Source: Amoebidium appalachense (taxonomy: Eukaryota > Ichthyosporea). Taken from it: 64,000 nt of DNA. Below are positions 48,022-58,979 of the stretch, one piece after another. The position numbers and the translations under genes were made by a program. The stretch is from NCBI GenBank assembly GCA_963693365.1, contig CAVNZM010000005.1, positions 62,001 through 126,000 of the forward strand. The letters run 5' to 3'. Each line of letters opens with the position of its first letter. The stretch's first letter is position 1. The notes below the pieces were generated by a model that was not told the DNA's origin, ran no database searches, and worked only from the letters and a program-made list of their open reading frames with translations.

Positions 48022-48989
48022 ACGCACGCACGCACGCACGCACACGCACACGCACACGCACACGCACACGCACACGCACACGCACACGCACACGCATGCA
48101 CACGCACACGCACACGCACACGCACACGCACACGCACATGCACACAGACACACGCACACACACACACTTGTCTCCTGCTTCGTCTTGCCCTTTGGCACCC
48201 TCTATTTGGCCTCGTGGTGTGCACATCCACGTGCACAGGCACACAGCAATCATGCAAAGACATGCACAGCTGTATTATTACCAACTCATATGCACCCAAT
48301 CAGCCCTGGTCCATCCTTCCATATTAGGTGATATGCACCCAATTAGCAACGACTCATCCTTCCATATTAGGTGATCGATATGCACCCAATCAGCACTGAC
48401 CCATCCTTCCATATTAGGTAATGGATGCGGACCTGTCCCATCCCCCCGAGACCATCCCCAGCCTTCTTCAGCCGCTGTTCAGTGGGCAGGCAGACATGGT
48501 GGTGGCATCCAGGCACGTGCAGGGTGGGGGGGTACGTGCTGCCTGTACGTGTGCGTACGTGTGTCTGCCTGTACGTGTGCGTACGTGTGTCTGCCTGTAC
48601 GTGTGCGTACGTGTGTCTGCCTGTACGTGTGCGTACGTGTGTCTGCCTGCACGTCTTGGGGTGTGTAGGGACGCTGTGGCCATGGGATTGGTGGTGGGTG
48701 TGTCCGAAGGTATTAGCCGTGTATGCTCAGCAGTGGTAGAGAGGATCATGAGGGAAACCGGCGGACGGGCGGGCGGGAAAGGGGGGGGGGGGGGGGGAGG
48801 GGGGGGGGGCATGATCGTTATTTATTTCTTTTTTTTCTTTTTTGGGGGGCAAGGGGGGGAGGGGGGGGGGGGGGGTGAGGGGGGGAGGGGGGATGCAGAT
48901 GTGCCATGTGTTTGTGGTGTGTGTGTGTGGATGTGTGTGTGTGTGTGTGCCTGCACGTACGTGCGTGCCCCTATGCATAAGAGCGTGCA

Positions 48990-49052
<63 letters not shown>

Positions 49053-49440
49053 CTGTGTGAGTGTGCAGGTGTGTGGGACTGTGTGCGTACGTATTTCTCT
49101 CTCTCTCTCTGTCTTTCATTCTCTCTTCTCCCTCGCTTTCTCTCTCTCTGTGTGTGTGTGGATGTGTGTGTCTTATGTCTGTGTGTGTATGTATGAGCCC
49201 TGGTGTGTGTATGTATGAGCCCACGTTTTGCCTGTTGTTTAGTTAGACCGTGGGTCTTTATGTGTCCAAATTCGATACGTGTATATATACGGTGCAGCCC
49301 GTGTGTGCCTGTGCACTTGTTTGATTTATCTGTACTGGTGCATGTGGCATGTGTCTTTGTACATATCATCAGTGCGGCTGGTATTGCCGACAATGTGTCT
49401 GTGTGTCTCTGTTGGTGTGTGTGGGTTTGTGTTAGTGCAA

Positions 49441-49497
<57 letters not shown>

Positions 49498-51456
49498 TGT
49501 ACGTGTTTTTGTGTGCATGTGTGTGTTCGTGTGTATTCGTTTGTGGTGTGTGTGTGTGTGTGTGTGTGTGTTGAGGGTACCGTTGAGGTATGCCACATGT
49601 GTGTTCCCCCCCCCCCCCCCCCCCCTCTTTTTTTTTTTTTTTTTGTGTGTGTGTGTGTGTGTGTGCATGTGTGTGTGTGTGTATATATATTGTGTGTGTG
49701 TCGTGAGGAGGGTGCATGATCAACAGTGCCATGTAAGGTCACTATGGGCTATAATAGAGGGCTGCATGGGGCTAAGTGGCCACGTGCACTGGGGCACTGA
49801 CATGGTGCCGTGCAGACGCGTGATTGGCCGCTGGTCAGGCGCATCATCAGCTGGGGGGCCACCCTGCTGGCCTGGCCTGTGACGTCAGTCAGAGACCCCA
49901 TGAGTGGCTTCTTTGCCCTCACAAGGGACCTCTACGTGAGAGGTGCGTGCACGTGCGCATACATGCACACACACATGCACACGCACAGCACCTACCCACG
50001 TGCACACACACATGCACACACGCACAGCACCCACCTACGTGCACACACACATCCACACACACATGCACACACGCAGGCACACACACATGCACACGCGCAG
50101 CACCCACCCGCGTGCACAGGCACATGCAGACACGTGGCGCTGCACATGTATGCACAGCACTTTGATGCCCCGGCCCATGCACCAGACACCCATCATACCA
50201 ACTCAGATAAGCGTACACCGTCATTCATTCACCACGGCATGTTGCCTTATTCAACCCCAATACGCTTCATGCATCCACTCCAGGCATGCATGATCCCAAC
50301 CCAATACTACTCATACTGAATGAGCTTGAAAGAAGCACATAACGCCAGTTTAGGCATGCATGATCTCAATCCAATATAATCCATCCATCTATCCAGGCTT
50401 CATGATCTCAACCCAATCACACAAATCAATGCAGGCATGCATGATCCCAACCCAATCACACAACTCCAATCCAGGCATGCATGGTCTAAATCACATTACT
50501 CTATGCAGGCATGCATGATCTCAACCCAATCACACTACACCAATGCAGGCATGCATGATCTCAACCCAATGGGCTTCAAGATCGGGCTGGAGCTGTTAGT
50601 CAAGGCTAGACCACACCATGTGGTGGAGGTGCCCTTCATCTTTGTCGACAGGGTGCGTGCTCTCTGTGTGTTGTATGTGTTATCTGCACGTGCCATAAGA
50701 CACAGCCACACCAGCACGTGCAGATTGTGGCGGGTGGGGGTGTAGGGAGACAGTGTGCACGTGTGTGCATCCATCGTGCTTGTGGTGTAGTTGTGGGACA
50801 GGTTGGCAGAGAGAATGCACAGGAAGAGGCTTGGGGAGGGTATAAGGGGAACGTGATTTATATGCCATGCATATGGTATGTGGCACGTGATTTATGTTCC
50901 ATGGTATGTGGCACGTGATTTGTATGCCATGTGTAAACATGGTTGTGTAAATTGTCGGACAGGCTACGGGAGTCGCGCCCTGTAGTTAATCGCACTTACT
51001 GGCCAATTAAAATGGTTGGTCGGGAAGCAGCGGCGTTGTCCCACAATCGCACGGCGAACTGTCCCCTATAAACGGCGGCAGTATCAGCCAGATCCAATCA
51101 GTTGGGAACATGCCTGGACTCGAATCGAATCGATGAGTACCGAGAATAAGATCCCATCTCAAGATTGATCAGATCCCATACTGTAAATGCAATCTGCGCT
51201 GCCGCTATGATACACAACCAAGTTTTCACATGGTATGTGGCACGTGATTTATGTGCCATGGTATGTGGCACGCGATTATGCCATGGTATGTGGCACCTTG
51301 TGTATTTGTTCTGTCAGTTGCTGTGTACACCAGGCAACACCGCGTCCTACATTCATTCACAACCCTGCCCATCATTCGTTCCATCTTACATTCATTCGTT
51401 CCATCTTTCTAAAGCCCCCCACCATCCTACCCCCTCCCTCCCCTCCTTTCCAACCC

Positions 51457-51504
<48 letters not shown>

Positions 51505-51946
51505 AGGGTTTCGTTAACGAGGTGAATAGGTCGAAACTCGGGTACTGTAAATGACGTGGGCCCCCCCTGAGGATGGGCTCTGCTTATTATGCACACTCTT
51601 TATGTATGGCTTGCATTCTGCATCGTGTTATCCGTTTGTTCTTGTGTACTTCGTACTTTTTGACGCATTCAAACCCCCCCCCCCCCCCCCCCCCCCCCCG
51701 CCCTGCCCCTGCACTGCACACACCCCTTAGCATGCACGTCGTCTGATTGGCTGCATATCACAGGCGGCCGGCAGCAGCAAGCTCAAGCTCAAAACGCAGG
51801 TGGAGTATGTGCGGCAGGTGGTGCGGCTCTACTTGCACTGCTATCCAATCAGCTGTTTGCTGCTGGCTGTGTGTGGCCTGGCTGTGCTCATGGGCCTATT
51901 GCAGCACTGTAGGCATGGAAGGCCCACGGCCATACTGAAGATATGA
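43979..51946 (+). CDS. Dolichol-phosphate mannosyltransferase-like GT2 enzyme (DPM1 family)
   Basis: Nine exons: 43979-44053, 45522-45575, 46167-46341, 46887-46992, 47873-47954, 48418-48531, 49816-49942, 50549-50652, 51764-51946; 1020 nt, 339 aa, all phases consistent. GT2 signatures: [13 protein letters not shown] (80-92), [11 protein letters not shown] (113-123), [13 protein letters not shown], the metal-binding [14 protein letters not shown] (DAD at 167-169), [16 protein letters not shown] and EVPFIFVDR. The family transfers mannose from GDP-mannose to dolichyl phosphate on the cytosolic face of the ER. Hydrophobic segments lie at about 47-61 and 308-325. The C-terminal anchor recalls yeast-type synthases; the N-terminal one is unusual. 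Exon 1 and 2 assignments rest on phase and on a GTCGGT donor at 45576, so the N terminus is less certain. Another GT2 polyprenyl-phosphate glycosyltransferase is possible. Confidence 0.87.
44480..44690 (+). repeat. C run, A run and (AAAAG)n in GT2 intron 1
   Basis: C-rich tract to about 44557, then GAAA and AAAAG pentanucleotide repeats (about 44570-44665). Confidence 0.9.
45230..45320 (+). mobile_element. 5'-truncated SINE-like copy with 15-bp target duplication (copy A4)
   Basis: A 61-bp 3' fragment (45245-45305, ATTCTGCATCGTG ... GACGCATTCAAAAA) is flanked by perfect direct repeats CCCCCCCTAAGTACC at 45230-45244 and 45306-45320. This defines the element's 3' end as the A-rich end after CATTC and shows that the C run belongs to the target. 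Confidence 0.9.
46676..47047 (+). repeat. (GT)n tracts around GT2 exon 4
   Basis: (GT)n at about 46676-46725 before exon 4, and (GT)n from the exon 4 donor at 46993 to about 47047. Confidence 0.9.
47562..47872 (+). repeat. ~35-bp minisatellite abutting the GT2 exon 5 acceptor
   Basis: About nine units with the core CACTCTAGTGTGTTGACGTG, then GCATAA and a C run. The last unit's C run supplies the CCCAG acceptor of exon 5. Confidence 0.9.
47964..48165 (+). repeat. (CA)n and (CACACG)n tract in GT2 intron 5
   Basis: CA dinucleotides pass into many CACACG hexamers. No coding. Confidence 0.9.
48290..48417 (+). repeat. Three-copy repeat of the GT2 exon 6 acceptor
   Basis: Units of about 43-45 bp (ATATGCACCCAATCAGC ... 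CCATCCTTCCATATTAGGT) each end in TATTAGGT. The last one is the functional acceptor before GTAATGGATGCGGAC. Confidence 0.85.
48532..48658 (+). repeat. Repeat of donor-like GTACGTG units after GT2 exon 6
   Basis: About four units of GTACGTGTGCGTACGTGTGT plus CTGCCT start at the exon 6 donor. Confidence 0.85.
48990..49050 (+). repeat. (GT)n tract in GT2 intron 6
   Basis: Uninterrupted GT dinucleotides; others follow at about 49440-49495 and 49640-49690. Intron 6 has nothing coding that I can support. Confidence 0.9.
50282..50570 (+). repeat. Tandem duplication of the GT2 exon 8 splice junction
   Basis: About seven partly degenerate copies of CAGGCATGCATGATCTCAAC plus CCAAT, each with an acceptor CAG and the first ~22 bases of exon 8. 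The last copy (acceptor at 50547-50548) continues into GGCTTCAAGATCGGGCTGG, the body of exon 8. Confidence 0.88.
50860..51300 (+). repeat. CATGGTATGTGGCACGTGAT repeats and a promoter-like patch in GT2 intron 8
   Basis: Short repeats at about 50870-50940 and 51228-51298 flank unique sequence 50950-51220. That sequence includes CCTATAAACGG (TATAAA at 51067-51072) and a CCAAT (about 51095). No gene is visible. Confidence 0.5.
51505..51673 (+). mobile_element. SINE-like dispersed repeat, form A (copy A3)
   Basis: AGGGTTTCGTTAACGAGGTG through GACGCATTCAAA, with long C runs on both sides, inside the last intron of the GT2 gene. Confidence 0.85.
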
Positions 51947-52218
51947 GGTGCACGGGCACACAAATAGCCACGTGCACACAGATATAATCACGTGCACGCA
52001 TTTAGTAGATAGGCATTGGCTGGTGCCATCTAACTAGACAGTCAGCACGTGACCTGGCCCATGGCCTTCTAGTACCTACCATGGGCCGTACAGTTCTCTC
52101 TGCAATTGCCTCACCTCCACCTCCAACTGCCGCCTCACCTCACTCATCGTGTGCTGGCCCTGTGTGTGCGTGTAGGTGTGAGGTGTGAGGGTGTGGTGCC
52201 CGGGCGCGGGGGTAGGGT

Positions 52219-52244
52219 TATCATTATTATTATCATTATTATTA

Positions 52245-52320
<76 letters not shown>

Positions 52321-52350
52321 TATCATTATTATTATTATCATTATTATTTG
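52219..52350 (+). repeat. (ATT)n/(ATC)n trinucleotide tract
   Basis: Mixed TTA/TCA trinucleotides, about 130 bp. The opposite-strand open reading through it (to about 53064) is largely repeat-encoded. The flanking unique part 52440-52700 is ambiguous. Confidence 0.9.
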
Positions 52351-52439
52351 TGTGCGCGTGTGTGTGGGGAGAGGGGGGGGGAGGGGAGGGGGGAGGAGGG
52401 GGGGCTTAGTAAACAGCAGTATCCTAGCAGATGTAACAA

Positions 52440-52954
52440 CATAATGTGCATACGGCAGTAGAGCAAGCATCACGGTGGTGCATAGAATAGCAACAATGCC
52501 CATGTACAGGTGGGGGTGGGGGCTGGCACCCGGCACCCTTAGGGACAGTTTCAAGTAAAATTTAAAATGGTGCATGGGCTGGCCCCAGGCAAGAAACAGT
52601 GAGGGGTGTGTGTTGGCGCCTGTGTGTGCAACTTGAAACCCTGGTTTAGGTGTAGTGCGCGGTCGGTGTGCGTGTGCTACGGGGGTATAAACTTTCTTCT
52701 TGATCTTGCATACACTTAATCCATACATGTATGCATGTGTGCATCCCGTGCCCCAGTGCATGCAGTGTGTGCACGAGGCCCTACATCTGCGCAAGCTTGC
52801 ACGTGCAAGCATACATGTGGCTGTGTGGCCCCACCTGTGGCGTGAGCAACTCTGCAGTGTCCATGTGCTCTGCCTGCCCTTCCAAGGCGCCCTCCTGAGC
52901 CAATCACATGTCAGCACGTGTATTGTTTCTCCCCTCCCCTGCCTCCCCCTGTAT

Positions 52955-52994
<40 letters not shown>

Positions 52995-53509
52995 AAAAAA
53001 AAACAAAAAAACAAACAAAAAAAAAAACCACCACCACCACCAGGTCCCCCAGTTCCCAATACACTCACATACAACCCAAACACAGTTCTTGTCTGCACCC
53101 AACCTCAGCACTCTTGTCACGCCGTGAGCCCAAAACGGGGTGAGCCCGAGGCAACACACCAATGGCCCGGTGATATGGAAAGGGAGGGTGGGTGGGTGGG
53201 ACGGTGTGTGTATGTGTGTGTGTGTGTGTGTGTGGAGGGGGGGGGGGGGGGATTAATAATAAATATGGGGTTGGCTGTTCAGGTGGTGGGATTGGGAGCA
53301 TACACGGTTGTGTTGAGTTGTGGGGTGTGGCCGGCTCTGATTGGTGGGTAAAGCTGGGGCACAATCCTTGATTGGGTTTTTTGTGTGCGAGGTAAATCTT
53401 AGAGGGTCTTTAGGTGAGCAAGGCATGAATCGAGGGTAAAGGCATCACCCGCTGCAAGGTTTGAAAGGCATCGCCCACGACATGGTGTTAAAGGAAACCA
53501 GTGGCCTAC
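52440..53509 (-). other. Downstream part of the unidentified minus-strand gene, unresolved
   Basis: A candidate exon at about 52906-52847 (acceptor TTGGCTCAG, donor CCACAG then GTGGGG) encodes EGALEGQAEHMDTAELLTPQ in phase 0 and could continue the gene at 53510-57637. Alternatively exon 53510 joins an acceptor TTGCAG near 53457 and stops after 13 codons. I could not choose. C/A homopolymers occupy about 52957-53030. Confidence 0.3.
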
Positions 53510-55325
53510 CTTGTGCTGTGGTGTGTCTGGCGGCAGCAGTGTCTCTTTGTAGCGCTCCAGCCGAATGGATGCCGTGCGGTGGGTCCGCAGCAGAGCTCGG
53601 ATGCGCCGTACGGGGTTGGGGTCGGGGGGGGCCTGGCGGGGGGTTATTGGCCATTGTATATGTTGTGGTTGCAAAGGTAGCTGCATCTAATTTGTTGTGG
53701 TTGCAAAGGTAGCTGCATCTAATTGGTTGTGGTTGCAAAGGTAGCTGCATCTAATTTGTTGTGGTTGCAAAGGTAGCTGCATCTAATTGGTTGTGGTTGC
53801 AAAGGTAGCTGCATCTAATTGGTTGTGGTTGCACAGCTAACCTACTAGTATATAGTTGTGTTGCAAAACTGCATTTGTAGAGAACTTTGCAACATGGGGT
53901 GGGTGGGGGTGAGGGGGGGGGGGGGGAGGGGGGGGGGGGGGGGGGGAGGGGGGGGGGGAGTGGGGTCCGGGTCGGGTGACAGGCAAAGGGTGGGAGGGAG
54001 AACCGTGCTTATATGCTGCACCTTTATAGGCTCACGGGAGTTTAGAAGGGAGGAAGGGGGAGGGGAAGAAAGGTACCGAGAGGGAGGGGTGGAAAGGGTG
54101 GAAAGGGTGGAAAGGGGGGGGGGGAGGAGGGGGGGGCAGACCGGTGCCGGTGGGTGGCGATTGGTTGGTGGGGCAGAGGCAGGTCGGGTGGTCGGTGGCG
54201 GCTGGGGGGCTGTGGAGTGGGCTTAGCATTCCATTGAAGGTCTATCTGCATTCCATTCAGGGTACACATGCATTCCATTAAGCGCCTATCTGCATTCCAT
54301 CTGCATTCTTCATCTACGGCACATCTCTCCACAGCAGCCAGCGTATTGGTCCTTTCCCTTTTCAGAATGATAATCTGAGCCACATCTCCACCAATGCCAT
54401 GCGTGCTCTCACTTAAACCCCCCTCTCTCCCGGCTTCCAACAACCCCTCCAACTCCTTCCCGTCCCCCCCCCCTCCGGGAGTCCCTGTCCCCCCCCCCTT
54501 CCCCCCTCCCACACACACACACAAACCCCTCACCTCCCCAATCCTTTAGGAGTCCTCTCCCTCCCCCCCCCCCACCCACGCACCCACCTTTGACTGCTGC
54601 AGCCGCCTTCCCCATTTGCATGCCGCCCAGTGTCCCCCTGCATGCCGCCAGGGCGCCAATGATCTGCAGGGCGTCAAACAGGGCACTGGTAGCCCCTGCA
54701 GCCAGTGCACCACTGCTGATGTGTTCCAGCCTGACCCCCAGCAGAGCCTCTAGCCCCGCCACCACCACGGCCATGCCCTCAATGCTGCTCTCTGCTTGGG
54801 CCACTTAGTAAGTTGTTTCCCCTGGGGGAAAAACCTCCCCCCACCTCCGCCCCCCTCCCTCTCCCCCCCTCCCCCCCCTCCCCAACCGCAGCCACCAACC
54901 CTGGCTGTGTGCTAGTGTTCTCTGTGTGCCCTCCCACCTGTCCCATTCCTCCTTACTGCCTAGCCGGTCCCCACACCCACCTCCGTCACCAAAAAGAAAC
55001 GAGTGAATACAAAAAAGCCTTCCCCCCCCCCCCCCCCCCCCCCATCCCCCCCCTCCATATTGCACCATGCTCACGACAGGCAAGCACTCTGCAGCCATAC
55101 GATCCACCACCCCCTCTTACACTTCACATGTTTGTGCCGGTCTCACAAATCGTGCACTTATAATGTGCTAATAGAGTGATACATATGATTTCCATCCCCC
55201 CCCCCCCCCCCCCCCCCCTTTTTCCGGCTCCAAATTCCACAAACACACTCCCCAATACACAAACATGCACACCTGTGCTCACATACACGCTTCGCAATTG
55301 CGCGCGCGCGTGCCGCACACACACA

Positions 55326-55381
<56 letters not shown>

Positions 55382-55773
55382 GACCCATCCACCACCCACC
55401 CACACACATTCACACATGTGTGCGCCCGTGCGCGCGCACACACACAAACAGACACACGTACACCCCCCCCCCTCCCCGAACCCCCTAACCACCACCACCT
55501 CGCAACACACCCATCCACCCGTCCACACATACACACACCCACACCCACACCCACCCGGCATTCAACAGCCCACACAAACGCGCATGTGCGTCCGCACACA
55601 CACACACGCACACACACACATCAATCCAGCCAGCCAGCCACCCACCCAACCACCCATTGATGCACACATACACACACCCCACATCCCCACCCACCCACCC
55701 ACCCACTCACACAAACACAACACAAACACACACGCGCACGCACACATACCCGCACCCACACCCACACACAGAC

Positions 55774-55805
<32 letters not shown>

Positions 55806-57637
55806 ACCCCCCCACACACACACGCACCTGGCACGCTGCACCCCTGCATGGCGGCATACAGATAGGCCACCAGCTGTGGGCCCTCACCCTCCGCCCTGAC
55901 CCCACACTGCTCTGCTGCCCACTGCCCTACGGCCTGCACGTCATGGGGGGTGGGCTCTGTGGAAGAGAAGGGGGGAAGAGAGGGGGGGGGGGGGGGGGGT
56001 TGGAAGGGGGTGAGCTGAGGGGATAGGTTGGATGTTGGGGAGTTGGGCTGGAAACGGAGTTGGGGGGCATTTCAAGAAAGGAACAGACAGATGTGGGGTG
56101 GGGGGTGGGTGTAGTAAAGGGGTGGAAGTGGGGGAGGGTGGGCTGGGTTGGGTGGGGGGTGTTTTTCTTTGTTTTTTTGGGGGAGGGGAGGGGGGGGAGG
56201 GGTGTAAGACATCATTCTAATATGAGAATTCCTGTCTCGCCTGTTGGTGTGTGCGTGCCTGCGTGCGAGGGCCCATATGTGCTTGCACGCGTGCATCCTG
56301 CTGCATTATCGTGCCGTTTTTAGGCTTCCTTTATCAGTGACACGTCAAAAGAGGGCGGTGGATGGGACCTGTTGAAGCAGTCGCCTGCCAGGATCCCAGA
56401 GCAAACACAAGGTGGCGAACGGGAGCTAAGACGTCACATCACGTGTGTGCGCGCGCGCGGGTGTGCGTGCGGTCATGTATGCTTGCGTGTGGGTGTGTGT
56501 GACCGTGCGTGTGTTGATGGGAGAATCAGCATCGCTTTCTTCTCCGGCCACCGGGAATAGGAGCTGTTTGAAGAGGCTCACTGAGTAGGGTAACGGGAGG
56601 GTGTATGGCAGGGAGGAAACCTTCTGTGTCGGGCAGCAAGCCCACACCGGGTAGGTCCATGGCTGAGGCACAGCCACAGTGCTGCGGCTGGTATCCCTCA
56701 CCATTGCATGACCATTCCTTGCAGCTAGCTCTCAGGAGACAGCCAGGTGGAGTGATAGGTCACTGCTGGCTGGCGGGTTGGCGGGCCCTTGCAAATGGTT
56801 ACTTAGCTCTCTCTGCTGCTGTGAAGATGTGATATTGTTCTTATGCGTGATACCCTAAGCGCAATATGTACATAGCTGCTTTCAAACCTGAGCTAATAGC
56901 TGTTCAACTGCTGTCTGATTACTGTGGGCCCCACCCAGATTCCAAGCCTTGTGCCTGTCCCGACCAGACTCTGACTGCGGGCGATTTGGCGCGAAACGAA
57001 GTACCAATCAGTCAGCAGTAATATGATGGCATTAATCTACATTCCATTTAGCGATCCGAAAGCCACGGTCCAGGGTTGGGCTGGGGTTGGCCAGCTTAAC
57101 CGTATTGTCCTTTGGCTAATCGTAAAACAGTTTCTTAATCGTAACGGGGGGGTTCTTGGGGATCTGCAAGCCCAGCTAATGACGCCCCTTCAGTCACAAA
57201 ACTCAAAATACGCGTTTTTACAAATTAGGTATCACAAAATTACAAGCCCTGGACACCTGTCGGGGCTCGATATTGCTCATGAGAAGCGCTGTAGATATGT
57301 TCTTGAACAGAATTATTGAAAAAATTAGGTACAGTTAGATATTAGGGGGCCTTAAAGCGTTTATAATGCTATACATCTGATACGAAAGCTGTTACGACGG
57401 CACCCTAACCTTATTCGTATCGGGGTCTTTCGTTAATCGTAATTACGACGATTTTTTTTCGTAATCCCCCCCCCTGCCACGGTCCAGCGTCACTGTGACG
57501 AGCTGCCTGCCTGCGGTACGTGCCGGTTGAGTAGTAGTGCGTAGTAGGGCGTAGTGGTGCCCGGCCGCTTACGTAAGCCAGTGGGTACATAGCCTTGGAG
57601 ACTACTTACTCACCGTGCCACACAACTGGCACTGCAT
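53510..57637 (-). CDS. Unidentified spliced minus-strand gene
   Basis: Four exons with agreeing phases: 55956-55828, 54803-54588, 54433-54318, 53632-53510, all GT-AG. They encode [20 protein letters not shown] ..., [20 protein letters not shown] ..., [20 protein letters not shown] ... and [20 protein letters not shown] ... [12 protein letters not shown]. The second exon is Ala/Gly/Leu-rich and probably helical; the last is basic. A possible first exon is 57637-57614 (MQCQLCGT before a GTGAGTAAG donor), with a CxxC start, but an extra exon would be needed to fix the phase. The 3' end is unresolved (see 52440-53509). I do not recognise the family. The function is unknown. Confidence 0.55.
53648..53832 (-). 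repeat. 32-bp minisatellite next to an exon acceptor
   Basis: About six units of TTGTGGTTGCAAAGGTAGCT plus GCATCTAAT lie just upstream (minus-strand sense) of the exon beginning at 53632. Confidence 0.9.
54222..54317 (-). repeat. Degenerate GCATTCCAT repeats after an exon donor
   Basis: Repeats of CATTCCAT with variable spacing directly follow (minus-strand sense) the donor at 54317, in the same unidentified gene. Confidence 0.7.
55315..55381 (+). repeat. (CA)n tract and CA-rich block
   Basis: CA dinucleotides here, with CA- and C-rich DNA continuing to about 55825 within an intron of the minus-strand gene. Confidence 0.9.
56000..56984. other. Intronic or intergenic sequence with a minor open stretch
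   Basis: G-rich tract at about 55981-56210. On the minus strand, 56645-56550 reads [20 protein letters not shown] after an acceptor GACACAG and could be another exon, but its donors do not match the phase of the exon at 55956. Confidence 0.3.
56985..57010. promoter_or_regulatory. Palindromic E2F-type site followed by CCAAT
   Basis: TTTGGCGCGAAA at 56985-56996 is a perfect E2F/DP consensus dimer site, with CCAAT starting at 57004. This combination is typical of cell-cycle-regulated promoters. It falls between the candidate first exon (57637-57614) and exon 55956 of the minus-strand gene, so that gene's real start may lie just left of it, or the site may serve a transcript I did not find. Confidence 0.45.
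57011..57600. other. Unique sequence without a recognised gene
   Basis: AT-richer than the surroundings; includes several TAATCGTAA-like words (57117-57140, 57433-57463). No coding call. Confidence 0.4.
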
Positions 57638-57779
57638 GGCCCTCTGAACGACCGAAGGAGCTGAAAGGTTGATGTGCAATACAAGGCCCGCGAGGCTCAC
57701 ACTACACCACGGGCACGGGGACCACCCATGCAGGGACGGGGGTCCAGAAACTTTACAGGTAGGGGTGGGGGTTGGAGTG

Positions 57780-57794
57780 TGGGGTGGGGTGGGT

Positions 57795-57825
<31 letters not shown>
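57780..57825 (+). repeat. G run
   Basis: G homopolymer of about 30 nt within a G-rich segment. Confidence 0.8.
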
Positions 57826-58117
57826 TGAGAGGCAGACATGTGTATGTGCCACACATGATGATACATAGGTGGTCGGGTTCACACTTTACCGAGAGTCTGA
57901 AAGATGCTACCGGTTCTGACAACTTCCTGGTACCGGCTTTACCGGTACGAAATACGGAAGGCCGGAGTTCACTTCCCCTCCCCCCCCGGCCCCCAACTCC
58001 ACACACACACACCTCTTTTGATTTCCTTCCCCTCCCCCTCAAGAACACACAGTCACACACACACACACACACACACAAGGAGGTGTGTGTGTGTGTATGG
58101 GGGGGGGGGGGGGGGGG

Positions 58118-58571
58118 TTGAATTCGGAACGCGGTACGAAGTTGCACGCATTATACGATGAGAAGCATGGTGCAGGACACATGCAAAGGCAAACATTCAA
58201 GTATGCACTATCAGCCATTCGCACAGTAGGGGTACCGGTCATAAGCAGAGCCCATCCTCAGGGAGGGCCCAAGTCATCAATTGCGTCTGAGTTTCGACCC
58301 CTTAGCCCGCGTATATGTGACTCTCCAACTCAGACAGCAGCATCAACTGAACTTGGGAGGGCCAACCCGTCTTGATCAAAGACGAGCAGGGTTGCTTATG
58401 CAAGCAAGGTGAGCAAAACGGTGAAGATGTGTGTGCAAACTAAAGCAGTGCAGCGAAAAATGCGTATGTGCTCACAGATGCACGACACAGAGCAACCATA
58501 CCCGGTTGCATGGAAGTAAAGCGGTCTCCACACAGTGTTCTGTCCTGAAAGGACACCTCTGAAAGAAGACT
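58118..58571 (-). mobile_element. SINE-like repeat, form B, array unit 1
   Basis: Near full-length unit in reverse orientation: a G run (the element's C tail) then TTGAATTCGGAACGCGGTAC and, at the far end, CACCTCTGAAAGAAGAC. It is the most diverged unit of the array. Confidence 0.88.
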
Positions 58572-58578
58572 GGGGGGG

Positions 58579-58967
58579 TTTGAATGTGGAACACGGTACG
58601 AAGTACGCATACACGATGAGAAGCATGGTGCAGGACAAATGCAAAGGCAAACATTCAAGTATGCAACATCAGCCCTGCGCACAGTATGCGTCATAAGCAG
58701 AGCCCATCCTCAGGGAGGGCCCAAGTCATCAATTGCGTCTGAGTTTCGACCCCTTAGCCCGCGTATATACGACTCTCCAACTCAGACAGCAGCGTCAACT
58801 GAACTTGGGAGGGTCAACCCGTCTTGATCAAAGACGAGCAGGGTTGCTTATGCAAGCAAGGTGAGCAAAACGGTGAAGATGTGTGTGCAAACTAAAGCAG
58901 TGCAGCGAAAAATGCGTATGTGCTTACAGAGGCACGACACAGAGCAACCATGCCCGGTTGCATAGAA
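58579..58967 (-). mobile_element. SINE-like repeat, form B, array unit 2
   Basis: Follows unit 1 after a 7-nt G run. Its 5' end is cut at CCCGGTTGCATAGAA, where the next G run begins. Confidence 0.88.
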
Positions 58968-58979
58968 GGGGGGGGGGGG

